In this document: piece by piece, positions 1 through 9,569 of the stretch | Position numbering within the stretch: the first letter of the stretch is position 1 | Layout: every line of letters starts with the position of its first letter | From: Shinisaurus crocodilurus | Taxonomy: Eukaryota; Chordata; Lepidosauria; Squamata; Shinisauridae | Length of the DNA: 64,000 bases | Reading direction: 5' to 3' | Assembly (NCBI GenBank): GCA_021292165.1 | Contig: CM037879.1 | Coordinates: 117,377,359-117,441,358, forward strand | Position numbers and translations under genes: made by a program | The notes under the pieces: model-generated | The model's database searches: none | What the model was told of the DNA's origin: nothing | The model's input: only the letters and a program-made list of their open reading frames with translations

Positions 1-1240
1 CATATTCCAATGTTTATCTGCAAGTTTCTCTGAGAGAATACTTCATTGGCCTCAGAAAGCTCAAACAATCCACTAGGCAAACTTTGTAAAGATCATTTTG
101 AAAAAGTTATGCAGACCCCCCTTCTTTTTTGTGCTGAGTAGATGTTTCAAAATGTGGATCTGTCACTATCACAGTTTCAAGGTTTACCCCCTCACCCCAA
201 TATAGAATATAATACACAGTTTCAAGTTCCCCCTCCTGTCTTTCCTCTCAAGAGCCTCCTGCTTTTTGGGGGGAAAGTTAACCGTTTTCTATCAAGAAAA
301 TGCATCTATTAAAAGGACTAACAAAAAGAGAGGAAAAAGAGGGATTGGAAAATGGCATTTTGGTTGCTTTGTTTTGTTTGGTTGCTTTGTTTTCAAAGAG
401 AAAAGCCGGCCTTTCCCACACATTATGCTGAAATCTCAATAAAGGATGTGGGATGCATCTGAAATCTGAGGAAAAGGACAACACTCATCTGCATGTGGCC
501 ACAACAAAACCCTCCCCCCATAAACAGACTACCTAAACCAAGTACTTGGATTTTAAAGCAAACCTTATAGACACATTAACTTGGAAGTAAGTCCTATTGG
601 TTTCAATGGAAGTAAGCCTGTCTACCTTCTGAGCCATAATCCCACTGACTTCAATGGCATTAATAATTACTTAAAATTCAGCTCTCTTGTATTTTGTAGG
701 ATCCACATCTCCACTGAAGTTGGTAGTCAGCCTCCCATTGAGAGGAATGGGTCCAGGCTTGCATGCAATGGCTGCAGTTCTCAGACCACTCACATCACAC
801 TCCTATCTTAAGAACATTAAGTGAAAGTAAGTCCCACCTATAGTGGATGTCACTCTACAATAGTTTTATCTCCTTCAGAAAAACAAATCAAAGGGAAGTG
901 ATCTATCTCAAGATCACAGCCTGCAGCTGCAACGCTAGGCACGCTTGCTTAGATAAGTGGAACTTACTTCCAAGTTACTCTCCCTAAGGTCAGAATGTAG
1001 GTTCTTAAGTTGAATTTCTTTTCCCCTCATTTCAAATTTAGAAGCAGATGTCAGCATAAATGTCTTAGGGCAGGGTAGAACTGGATACTCAAGACATAGA
1101 GAGAACTTTCTGTACATTACCTGTGAGGCTAAGCATCACACACACACACACACACACTTTCTCTTTTCCCATCTGAAAGTCCCCACTCTCCATCTTTAGC
1201 TCCATTCAAAGTGCCACTTTCTGCTGGAAAAATCTGGATG

Positions 1241-1242
<2 letters not shown>

Positions 1243-1278
<36 letters not shown>

Positions 1279-1302
1279 ACACACACACACACACACACAC
1301 AC
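1243..1302. repeat. Compound (TC)n(AC)n microsatellite
   Basis: A run of TC dinucleotides passes directly into AC dinucleotides. A simple CA run lies just before it at 1137-1157. Confidence 0.95.
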
Positions 1303-1359
1303 TTTTTATAGAAACAGCCTTGGCTTACTCAAATTATTCTACTAGTCTCTAGGCATATT

Positions 1360-1364
<5 letters not shown>

Positions 1365-1397
<33 letters not shown>

Positions 1398-1449
1398 CCT
1401 CTCTCTCTCTCTCTCTCTCTCGCTCACACACACACACACACACACACAC
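1365..1449. repeat. Compound (TC)n(CA)n microsatellite
   Basis: An interrupted TC tract passes into a CA tract. It has the same order of motifs as the tract at 1243-1302, only about 60 bases away. Confidence 0.95.
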
Positions 1450-1685
1450 CATTCCTTGTATCTGAATAATTCCAGAGCCACGTTTCTGGAAAGGGGCAGT
1501 TGTTTATTTCTACCCTTTCTTCTCTGTCCTCGCTTCCCTCAAGATCTACTTAAGACTAAAGAGCCCAGCTTCCCTACTCTGGAGGTTAATGATGGCAGAA
1601 AGAGCAAATTAAACATGACCTCCTCCACCAAAGGCGGCTCCAAAACTTAACATCCACACAAAGAGGAAAAGCAAGGGCTTCATGG

Positions 1686-1691
1686 TTTATT
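1686..1691 (-). promoter_or_regulatory. Candidate POU3F2 polyadenylation signal
   Basis: TTTATT on the plus strand is AATAAA on the minus strand, about 750 bases past the POU3F2 stop. A second AATAAA on the same strand lies at 1503-1508. Either, both or neither may be used; the hexamer alone is weak evidence. Confidence 0.3.
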
Positions 1692-2098
1692 ATACATTGT
1701 CCCACCGCTGGCCAGCACTCAAGAGTGGAAAATGCAAGTCATTTCCCAGCAAGGCATGAAAAGGAGATGAAATTGGTAAAACTTCTATTTTCTTGCAGTG
1801 CAAGTTCATAGAGGTTTCTTTTTAAAAGAAAGGCATGGCCCTCCTAGTAACACTTGCCTACCTCTTGCCTTCATATCTACCCCCCCCCCCCAACTAAAAC
1901 CGAACTGTAAAGTGTATTCCAACGAAGCCAAACCTGTGTTCTGCATTCTTGGTGCCTTTGGCGTAGATCCCAAGGAACGTCATGGCAAGGACCCTGCCAC
2001 GAAGGCAGGCCAACTTTTTTCTCTACCCAAGGAGGAGGGTTTTGTTTAGCCCCTTGGCATTTGGGAATCTTACTGCCTGTGGCTGAATGCGAGGAAAA

Positions 2099-2123
2099 GA
2101 GAGAGAGAGAGAGAGAGAGAGAG
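2099..2123. repeat. (GA)n microsatellite
   Basis: A pure GA dinucleotide run in the presumed 3' UTR or flank of POU3F2. Confidence 0.95.
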
Positions 2124-2438
2124 GAAGGGGAAGACATGCACTCGGCTCTCTTACGCACACGTCCATATACTCACTGCACTTCATTGCCTGGTTACTCGCC
2201 TGTAAAGGTCAAAACACACCATTCATTACACACTTTGCTACCGTTTCAAGGATAGTTCAGTGCAGTCGCCTTCCTTCCTTCCTTCCTTCCTTTTTTTTGT
2301 GTTTTGTCTGCTCTTTTTTTTTTTTTAAGGGGAGGGGGAAACAATCAAAAGGGTTGGAGGAGTAAGGGGGTAGAGGGAGGGGGCCAGGGGTCGGCCCCCG
2401 CCCCCCTGCTCCTCCCCCTCCTCCGCCGACGGCGGAGT

Positions 2439-3746
2439 TCACTGCACAGGAGTCTGTACCCCGTGGTGCGGCGGCGGCGTGTCCCTGCTGGCCCCATACA
2501 CGTCCTCGGCTCCCGGCAGAGTCCCTCCCGGGGGAGTCATGCGTTTCTCTTTCTGTCTCCTGTTACAAAACCACACGCGGACCACCTCTTTCTCGAGCTG
2601 GAGGCTGTCCGCCAGCGAGGTGATCTCCTGGGCGGAGGGCTTGGGGCACTTGAGGAAATGGCTCTCGAGGGCGCCCTTGACGCTCACCTCGATGGAGGTG
2701 CGCTTTTTCCGCTTGCGCCCCTGCGCCGCGATCTTGTCTATGCTGGTGGGGCTGCCCGACGACGAGTCCGCCTCCTCGAGCCACTTGTTCAACAAAGGCT
2801 TCAACTTGCACATGTTCTTGAAGCTCAGCTGCAGGGCCTCGAACCTGCAGATGGTGGTCTGCGAGAAGACGTTGCCGTAGAGCGTGCCCAAGGCCAAGCC
2901 CACGTCCGCTTGGGTAAATCCCAGTTTGATCCGCCGCTGCTTGAACTGCTTGGCGAACTGCTCCAGGTCGTCCGAGGTCGGCGTGTCCTCGTCCGAGTGC
3001 GCCTCGTGGTGGTGGTGCGGGTGGTGGTGCTGCTGCTGCTGCTGCCCGTGCGGGTGTTGCTGCTGCTGCTGGGGGAGATGGTCCGGGTGGTGAGGGGGCG
3101 GCTGCTGCTGCTGTTGCTGCTGCTGCGGCTCCTCGTGGGCGTCCCGCAAGCCGTGGTGGTGCATGCCCGGCTGGCCGGAGCCCAGCATCCCGTTGACCGT
3201 GAAGCCCGGCGGCTGCGAGTACAGGAGCCCGCCCTGGCCGCCGCCGTTGGACGCGGCCATGCCGGGCGGCAGGTGAGCCGAGCCGCCCGTCCTCCACGCC
3301 ACGGCAGCGGCCACCGCGGCGTGGTGGCTCCCGGCGTGGTGCACCAGGTGCGGCGGTCTGCCTTGCTGCTGCTGCTGCTGCTGGTGATGCTGCTGCTGCT
3401 GCTGCAGCTCGTCCCCCCGGCCGCCGGCCTGCACCACCGAGGGCTTGATGTCCTGCTGGCCCAGCGGGCTGGTGGACCACGGCGAGTCCCCGCCGCCGCC
3501 GCCGCCCCCGCCGCCCCCGCCGCCGCCGCCTCCTCCTCCTCCGCCGCCGCCGTGGGACAGCGCCGTGATCCACTGATGAGCGTGGCTGAGCGGGTGCCCG
3601 TTGCTCTGCAGCGCGTAGTCCGCCTGCACCAGCGCCTGGGCGTCCCTGTAGCCGGCGCCCGGCTGCATGCTCCCCGGCGGCTCGGCGTGCACCATGGGCG
3701 AGCTGGAGGTGAGCAGGCTGTAGTGGTTAGACGCTGTGGTCGCCAT
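2439..3746 (-). CDS. POU3F2: POU domain class 3 transcription factor 2 (BRN2), complete single exon
   Basis: This encodes a 435-residue nuclear DNA-binding protein of the POU-III class, which in vertebrates drives neural progenitor, hypothalamic, Schwann-cell and melanocyte programmes by binding octamer-like sites. The start is the ATG giving [12 protein letters not shown], the family's conserved N-terminus; the frame stays open 97 codons upstream but that part is not conserved. In order: the POU3F2-type N-terminus with [12 protein letters not shown], a 21-Gly run (residues 66-86), Gln/His-rich runs, a second Gln/Pro/His-rich stretch, the POU-specific domain (about 253-330, from [12 protein letters not shown] through [12 protein letters not shown]), a basic linker, the homeodomain (about 344-403, with [12 protein letters not shown]), and a C-terminus ending HGVQTPVQ. 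That N- and C-terminus separate it from POU3F1, POU3F3 and POU3F4. It is intronless, as is usual for this gene, and about 8 residues shorter than the human protein. No frameshift or missing key residue is visible. Confidence 0.97.
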   Translation of the reverse strand: MATTASNHYSLLTSSSPMVHAEPPGSMQPGAGYRDAQALVQADYALQSNGHPLSHAHQWITALSHGGGGGGGGGGGGGGGGGGGGGDSPWSTSPLGQQDIKPSVVQAGGRGDELQQQQQHHQQQQQQQGRPPHLVHHAGSHHAAVAAAVAWRTGGSAHLPPGMAASNGGGQGGLLYSQPPGFTVNGMLGSGQPGMHHHGLRDAHEEPQQQQQQQQPPPHHPDHLPQQQQQHPHGQQQQQHHHPHHHHEAHSDEDTPTSDDLEQFAKQFKQRRIKLGFTQADVGLALGTLYGNVFSQTTICRFEALQLSFKNMCKLKPLLNKWLEEADSSSGSPTSIDKIAAQGRKRKKRTSIEVSVKGALESHFLKCPKPSAQEITSLADSLQLEKEVVRVWFCNRRQKEKRMTPPGGTLPGAEDVYGASRDTPPPHHGVQTPVQ

Positions 3747-4080
3747 GACTCTCCGAGCCGGACTGAGGGCTCCGCTTAAAGGAGCCGCGCATTTGACAGC
3801 TACTTTTTCGCCTCGGGCTCCTCTCGCCGCTCGCTTCCCCCGCAAGTCCGCTTGGCAGAGCCCACTGCAAAGGCACGCGTCCCCGCTCCTCCCTCCCTCC
3901 GGCCCCCATTGGCTCCCTGCGCTTTGATTTACGTGGAGACCTCTAGCAACCGGCGCAGGGGGAGCCTCCCATTGGCCCCGGCCCTGGCGCTGACACCACG
4001 CCTCCCACACAGCCTCCCCCTCTCTCTTTGTAATCAAACTCTAAAGAGGGAGAGAAGGAAGGAAAGGAAAGGAAAGGAAA
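3747..4080 (-). promoter_or_regulatory. POU3F2 5' UTR and CpG-rich promoter region with two CCAAT boxes
   Basis: The sequence just above the POU3F2 start is GC- and CpG-rich and continuous with the GC-rich exon. ATTGG on the plus strand (CCAAT on the minus strand) occurs at 3908-3912 and 3971-3975, about 165 and 225 bases above the ATG, both inside a CCCATTGGC context. I see no convincing TATA box. The transcription start cannot be placed from sequence alone. A GGAAA pentanucleotide run begins near 4055. Confidence 0.6.
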
Positions 4081-4136
4081 GGAAGGGGGGGGGGAGAGAA
4101 GGAATAGAAACGGGGGCACAAACACACGGGGGTGTG

Positions 4137-4141
<5 letters not shown>

Positions 4142-4171
<30 letters not shown>
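4142..4171. repeat. (AGC)n trinucleotide repeat upstream of POU3F2
   Basis: Ten AGC units about 400 bases above the POU3F2 ATG. It could lie in the 5' UTR or the promoter. Confidence 0.95.
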
Positions 4172-4237
4172 TCGGTTGCTTCTACCACAGGGACTGAGTC
4201 CGGATGGGTGGTGGTGGGATGCTACCCCCTCTTTAAA

Positions 4238-4252
4238 ACACACACACATACA

Positions 4253-4291
<39 letters not shown>
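4238..4291. repeat. Compound (CA)n(GA)n microsatellite
   Basis: CA dinucleotides pass into a long GA run. Confidence 0.95.
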
Positions 4292-4293
<2 letters not shown>

Positions 4294-5917
4294 CAAACGC
4301 CACTCTTGCCTGTGTTTTCAGGGACCGCAAGCAGAGCGCAAACTGACCATAGGCACCGAGGTTAGGAGAGCTGGAGAAGATGCTCTCCTGTTGCTGCTTG
4401 CATTGTTCCAAAACTTGATGGAATTCTTTTCAGGAGTAGGACGGTTTCACTCCTCTCCCAGCCCCCCCTTCCACCGCCCCACAGGCCCCCAACAACAAGC
4501 CACACAGAGGACTCGTCCTTTCAGTGGAAGGGATTCTTTTAGAAAACAGCCACCGACTGGACGCGATCGGCAGAATCACTTGGCCAGAGTAATTTGCTTG
4601 GTTGCTGGAGCCACCCCTATAATTCCGTCAATGCCTTTTTTTTTCTTCACTCGGCTGACTGGGGTTGGTGGGTGGTGGATGGTGGGGTTGGGTGGGTTTT
4701 TTGTTTTTTTTTTGGAATGGGGGTGTTTTGGTTCCTCTTCGTCACGTCCATATATACCGCTTCCAACATTTCCCGGCGCTTGTTTTGCAACAAAGACAAC
4801 TTTTAGCAAGACATATATACTGTCAACTTGGCAGGCATGCTTGCCGATAAAAGTGTTTTTGTCCGCACGACGATCGCGAGAGACTAGCAGTCGACGATCG
4901 CCTATGTGCACGTTTACTCGGAAGAAAGCCCTCTCCTCTCAGTGGGACCTCCTACTCCCGAATAAGGGTGCATAGCGTTGCAGCCTAAGTGTGGAAAGGC
5001 TCCCTGGCTTCCATTCTCCACTACCCCCTCCCCCTTCTCCTTGTGTCTTTGCACCCAGTAATCCGAGAGAAACCTGCTGCTCCTTTTCCACAATGGCAGG
5101 ATAAGAAAGATGATGGGGGGGGGGGGAGAAGGGGCGAGGGGTGGAGGGATGCTGCTACTCCCTCGGGAGAAAGAGAGAGTCCGCAAACTGTCCCAGCAGC
5201 AGGTGCTGCCTGAGAACAAAACTAGGATTCGCTAAGAATTTCAAGGCTTAACACTTTGCAAAGCACAGAGGCAAAGCTAACTGGTATTGTTCACAGAGGT
5301 TCTCACTCTCTAGGGACCACCATGTTTACAGATCAGCAACTTTCTTTCTTTTCTTTACAAAACAGGCATGTTGCTCCGGCAGGAGCTTAGGATCAGGCAA
5401 GAGAGACACAGCCCGATCTAATACCGCCCCCTCCCTCAGTCAAGCCCATATACAATTTAAGTCCATAGCCTTAACTGGGTCGTGTTGCTGAGCATCACTG
5501 GATCTGGTTAAAATGCCCGATCCACATTTCCAAAAGCATCTCAGAAAGCCGGATTCCTTGTTCTGTGGACGGTTAAAGGGCCCGGGAGTTTAGCTAGAAT
5601 GGAATCACCCATGACGTTCTGTGATTGTGGGACATTTCCTTAAAATCGAGAGCAGCAACTCGCAGTACGCGCGCTGGATCTCCTAGTCCAGAATTAGATC
5701 TCCCACTTTGAGTCAAGAAGAAACAAGAGCTTTGTTGTTCTAGGGAATGGACACAGGATACACTCCAAGTTCTCTTATTTGAAACACCACGCCAGGGCAG
5801 GAAGGGAGAATTTACGACCACCACAACGAGAAGCCGCTTTCTTCCGAGAGTTGTTCATAATTTATCATCCTAGGAAAGGCTATTTGGCTGGAAAAACTCT
5901 CTGTGTGAGAGGGACCT

Positions 5918-5950
<33 letters not shown>

Positions 5951-6522
5951 AACACGATGCCCACGGATAGGAAGTAAGAGTTCTAACTTCTTAGCCCAGG
6001 AAGGGTTGGAGGAAGGTTTTATTCATTTCAGGGGAACTTAAGCTCATAGAAACGTGAGCGCAGCGCATCCCGATCCTGTGCCTATTTAATCGGAAGTCAG
6101 ACGCATTTTATGCAGAGGAAACTTCCAAGAAGTGTACACAGGATTGCAGTTGACTTAAATTTGGAAGCAAGTCCTCTGCAACTTCCATGCATAAGTTTAT
6201 TTCTTTAGATCATCCAAGGAGTTAGCTTGCTCTAAGGTGGGGTGGGGATTGGGGAGATAGGCAGGGAAATGACGCTGATGAACTCTCAAAATAAGTGACA
6301 CAATGCTTGAAATGTGGCCAAGAACGTATACTGGTTGGCCTCCTTATATACAAGTTTCAGAACTGATTTGCTCGTGGGGGCCGGAATCTTATTTTTATTC
6401 TAGTCCAGGCTTTTCTAGTATTGGGATTGTGGAAATGTGGTAGTTTTCAAACAAATGGAATCTATATCTATATATCAGATAGATTGTCTCCCTCTTTATC
6501 TCCCTTCTTCTTCTCTCCCTCA

Positions 6523-6524
<2 letters not shown>
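4292..6524. other. Proximal upstream region of POU3F2, no gene seen
   Basis: Non-coding sequence with a squamate short-palindrome repeat copy at about 4911-4985 (ending GCGTTGCAGCCTAAG), a G-run near 5116, and a CA microsatellite at 5919-5945. The rest looks unique. Enhancers are plausible here but not demonstrable from one sequence. Confidence 0.5.
5919..5945. repeat. (CA)n microsatellite
   Basis: A CA dinucleotide run. Confidence 0.95.

Positions 6525-6565
<41 letters not shown>
6525..6565. repeat. (CT)n microsatellite
   Basis: A long CT run followed by unique sequence. Confidence 0.95.
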
Positions 6566-6568
<3 letters not shown>

Positions 6569-6682
6569 CATAACCAGTACTATCCCGTACGCCACAGCCT
6601 CTCAGCAGAGAAGTAAGTTCACTTAAAACAAGAACAATGAAAGAATAGATCGGATCTGCTAAAGAATATGAATAGTGCGCAG

Positions 6683-6769
6683 CGCAATCCTAAACCTGTT
6701 TACTCAGGAGTAAGTCCAGCTCTGTACAATGGGGTTTACTCCCAGGTAAGTATGCTTAGGATTGCAGCC
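6683..6769. repeat. Short palindromic interspersed repeat (GGAGTAAG family), full-length copy
   Basis: An 87-base copy beginning GCAATCCTAAACCTG and ending TTAGGATTGCAGCC, so that its ends are inverted complements. Inside, ACTCAGGAGTAAGTCC and TTTACTCCCAGGTAAG are also mutually inverted. At least ten related copies lie elsewhere in the window (for example 9389-9440, 12857-12924, 18205-18294, 29037-29096, 30858-30935, 51071-51150, 57446-57530). It looks like a MITE-sized hairpin element; the parent transposon is not identifiable here. Confidence 0.75.
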
Positions 6770-7347
6770 TTAGGGATTTTTAACAGGATGTGCCCAAGTG
6801 TGTTTGTTTTGTTTGCTCGCTTAATTAATATTTCTGTACTGTTTTTCCGCAGCCAAAAGCAGCACCCGAAGCTTTACAGAGAAGAACAACGTAGCTGGCC
6901 CGGTATTTTGTTTCCCCAAACGCCTTGCAGAACTGCTTAAAGTGAGCAGGGTGTAGTAGCCTGACTCTGCACCACTGCCAATGGGAAAAAGTAAAGGATA
7001 TCAGCAAAGTGAAAGGAGCGACAGCATTTTGGAAGCAGGAAGCAGTCCTTCGCCCCTCAATTCTGCCTCTTGGTGTTTACAAGGGTTCTGGAGTCTGGGT
7101 TGAAAGCCATTGTTGTTGTTGTGTGTGTGTTTTAAAAAAGTTTCTCCTGCCCTGGCTTCCTATTAGACGTATCTCCCACCGAGAACTCTGACAGTCGACT
7201 TGAATAGAGAGATCTCCCAACAGGCCAACTCACCCCTGGCGTTAGTGAAAAGCTAGTGGAAAGCTGCCAGCGATTTTCTTTTCTGTTCCAGGTCAAAACT
7301 TAACTAGCCACGTGAAATCAGCCCTCCTGTTCCGCTGATTGAGTGTC

Positions 7348-7350
<3 letters not shown>

Positions 7351-7380
<30 letters not shown>
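7351..7380. repeat. (GT)n microsatellite
   Basis: A GT dinucleotide run. Confidence 0.95.
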
Positions 7381-7382
<2 letters not shown>

Positions 7383-7650
7383 CTGTGTCGGAAGGAAAGC
7401 GGCGGTTATTAAAAGGACGCTATCCGCAAGCCCGGCGAGCCGGGATGTTTGGGTGCGTTGAATCTGGTTTTGTCCAAGGCATGAAAACTAACTTTTCCCG
7501 CTTAACTGTTCTTTTCTCCCCCCCCCCCCCATAGCGCAGCTGCAGATCCTTGGATAGATGGCCATTACGCGCAGCGCACGTTAGAAGTGACAAGTAATAG
7601 AGAGAAAACAGGGAAAACCAAACAACCAAAAACAAAGCATGAGTATTTGG

Positions 7651-7674
7651 ACACACACACACACACACACACAC
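7651..7674. repeat. (AC)n microsatellite
   Basis: An AC dinucleotide run. Confidence 0.95.
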
Positions 7675-8141
7675 GCACGCACGCCAAACGAAAACAAAAA
7701 AACCCAGGGAGGAAAGTCAGTTTCTCTTTCCTTCTCGCATCCCTATCTCCCCCGCCCCCCCTCGCCCTGCTTTTCTCCACACACAATCCCCCCCCCCCTG
7801 ACATTAACATCTTCTGTGTATTTTCCCAGCGGGGAAGCGCTAAGAGCGACTGTGGGTGAATTCTGGAGAGGCTGGAGGGAGAAGTCCCGCCTCCCGCTCC
7901 CCATCCTTGCTGGTTCTCCTGGCCGTTAGGATTCGTTCTGAAGCATCCTTCGCGTTCTCCGTCCGCGGAGGAAACCGCGGCTTGGAGCGGCGAAGGAGCC
8001 TCGGTGTGGTCTGGTCCCGGGGCCGAAGGAGGGCTACGGGGAGGGGAAGGGAGGGGGCTGGTTGCAGATTCCGTCCTTCAGTTCGGAGAGGGCCAAACTG
8101 GTCCTGGAAGTGCTTCGGATCCAAGGCGCTGGGGCGGAGCG

Positions 8142-8165
8142 GGTGTGTGTGTGTGTGTGTGTGTG
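8142..8165. repeat. (GT)n microsatellite
   Basis: A GT dinucleotide run at the edge of a CpG-rich patch. Confidence 0.95.
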
Positions 8166-9197
8166 AAAGAGGCAGTGCTGGGGTCTGCCCCTTTTCTCTC
8201 CCTGCTGGATTAGAGAGCCCAGGAGCCTTTCTTTCCTTTTCTCTGCCCGCAGAGAAAACAGGTTGGTGAGGCGGTGTCTTGGGCAGACACTGCAGCGGGT
8301 CTCTCTCTTTCTCCTCTCCTCTCCATTTCTTTCTCTTTTTATTCATCTCAGTCCTTCTTCTCCTTCCCGCCCATCACTGTTCAAAGCAGCTGTTCAAATA
8401 CAAGGGCTGCTTACTTTGACGGGAAGAGGATTTTCAAACAACCCCTAAAAAGCTTTGAACTGACAGGCCTCCTTGATATCTCCTTCATTCCAATATAGCT
8501 CCCTGAGAATATTCTCCATACAAAAATATAGATACACACCCAGAGAGAGGAGGGATGGGGGGGGGGGAGGAGGCAGCGGCGGCGGCGGGGGGGGGGAGAT
8601 TCTTGGTGCTATGCGGGAGACGAGGAACTGAGCACATAGAGAGTCCCGCGTCGTGGTGGTGGGCTCAAAGGGGCTGATCAAGCCAGGCGGGTGGAATCTA
8701 AAGCAAAACCGCTCCAGAGGTAGACCTCCTGTACACTCCCGGTGTCTTGTTGCCAGCAAAGCTGTGAAATTTCCCTTTGGTTAGGTCGGCTAACACTCAA
8801 ACTGCCAGCAAATCCTACTCTTCTCCTGCATAGAGAAGGAAGGTACAGTACAGTATACATACAAGCACAAACTTGCGCTCATGAGCTCCTTAGGATACAA
8901 GGGGTTCCCCAGTTCTCTCGTTCATCCACCCAACCTGACATCATCAGTTATTTGGCCACCAGTAACTGATTTATTTACTAATCACCGATTTAAATAGTGA
9001 AACGTTAGTTGTATTTTTGGAGGTGTCCTTGCAATGATGGTGATGATGATGCATTGTTGTTTCAAAAGTAGATATGCCCACCCCTTGATTCAGGCAGTGC
9101 CTTCAATATTATTTATCAAGCTATAAACGAGAGTGATTTAATTCAGAGAGAGACCAATATCCTTAAAAACTATTACATATTGAGGTGCCCTCCCCCT

Positions 9198-9200
<3 letters not shown>

Positions 9201-9266
<66 letters not shown>

Positions 9267-9293
9267 CATCATCATCATCATCATCATCATCAT
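9201..9293. repeat. Three-part compound microsatellite (TC)n(AC)n(ATC)n
   Basis: TC, then AC, then ATC units follow one another without a break over more than 90 bases. Confidence 0.95.
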
Positions 9294-9526
9294 CTATAAA
9301 AACTTTGTCTTTGCAATATGACACACACAGCTTAGGAAAATGTCCTTGTGCATTTTTTATAGCAATCCAATCCATACTTGCTGCGTAAGGTTGCAATCCT
9401 ATACACGCTAACCTGGGAGTAAGTTCCACTGAATGTATAATGGGGCTTACTTCTGATGAGACATGTATAAGATCAGTCCCATTGAACTCAGTTGGACTTA
9501 CTTCCAACTGAACCCGCATATGATCG

Positions 9527-9528
<2 letters not shown>

Positions 9529-9567
<39 letters not shown>
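9529..9567. repeat. (TC)n microsatellite
   Basis: A TC run directly following GGAGTAAG-type repeat copies at about 9389-9510. Confidence 0.95.

Positions 9568-9569
<2 letters not shown>

Larger units (their letters stand above)
1..2438 (-). other. 3' flank and probable 3' UTR of POU3F2
   Basis: This stretch lies directly downstream of the POU3F2 stop codon on the minus strand. No other coding region can be supported in it. It holds three TC/AC or CA microsatellites (1137-1157, 1243-1302, 1365-1449), a GA run at 2099-2123, a TTCC run near 2270-2291, and fragments of the squamate repeat marked by the word GAAGTAAG (about 574-800 and 955-975). The POU3F2 3' UTR should occupy its upper part; where the transcript ends cannot be decided from sequence alone. 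Confidence 0.6.
6770..9200. other. Upstream non-coding region with microsatellites and a CpG-rich patch
   Basis: No gene is supported. Microsatellites lie at 7351-7380 (GT), 7651-7674 (AC) and 8142-8165 (GT). The part at about 7830-8140 is CpG-rich. G-runs flank a CGG-rich patch near 8560-8600. The longer reading frames here are translations of these simple repeats. Confidence 0.5.

Noticed and set aside
2563..3573. A 336-codon minus-strand frame overlapping POU3F2
   Set aside because: It is an alternative frame of the same exon made of Arg/Ala runs, without any recognisable domain.
2304..3779. A 491-codon plus-strand open frame opposite POU3F2
   Set aside because: It is Leu/Val/Arg-rich low-complexity translation of the antisense strand of a GC-rich gene with CAG and GCC runs. 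The minus-strand frame has unmistakable POU and homeobox domains.
3747..4037. In-frame extension of POU3F2 by 97 codons upstream
   Set aside because: The conserved N-terminus begins at [12 protein letters not shown]; the extra part is not conserved in the family and lies in the promoter/5' UTR.
7840..8346. A 168-codon minus-strand frame in the CpG-rich patch
   Set aside because: GC-rich sequence has few stops by chance; the translation is low complexity and has no domain.
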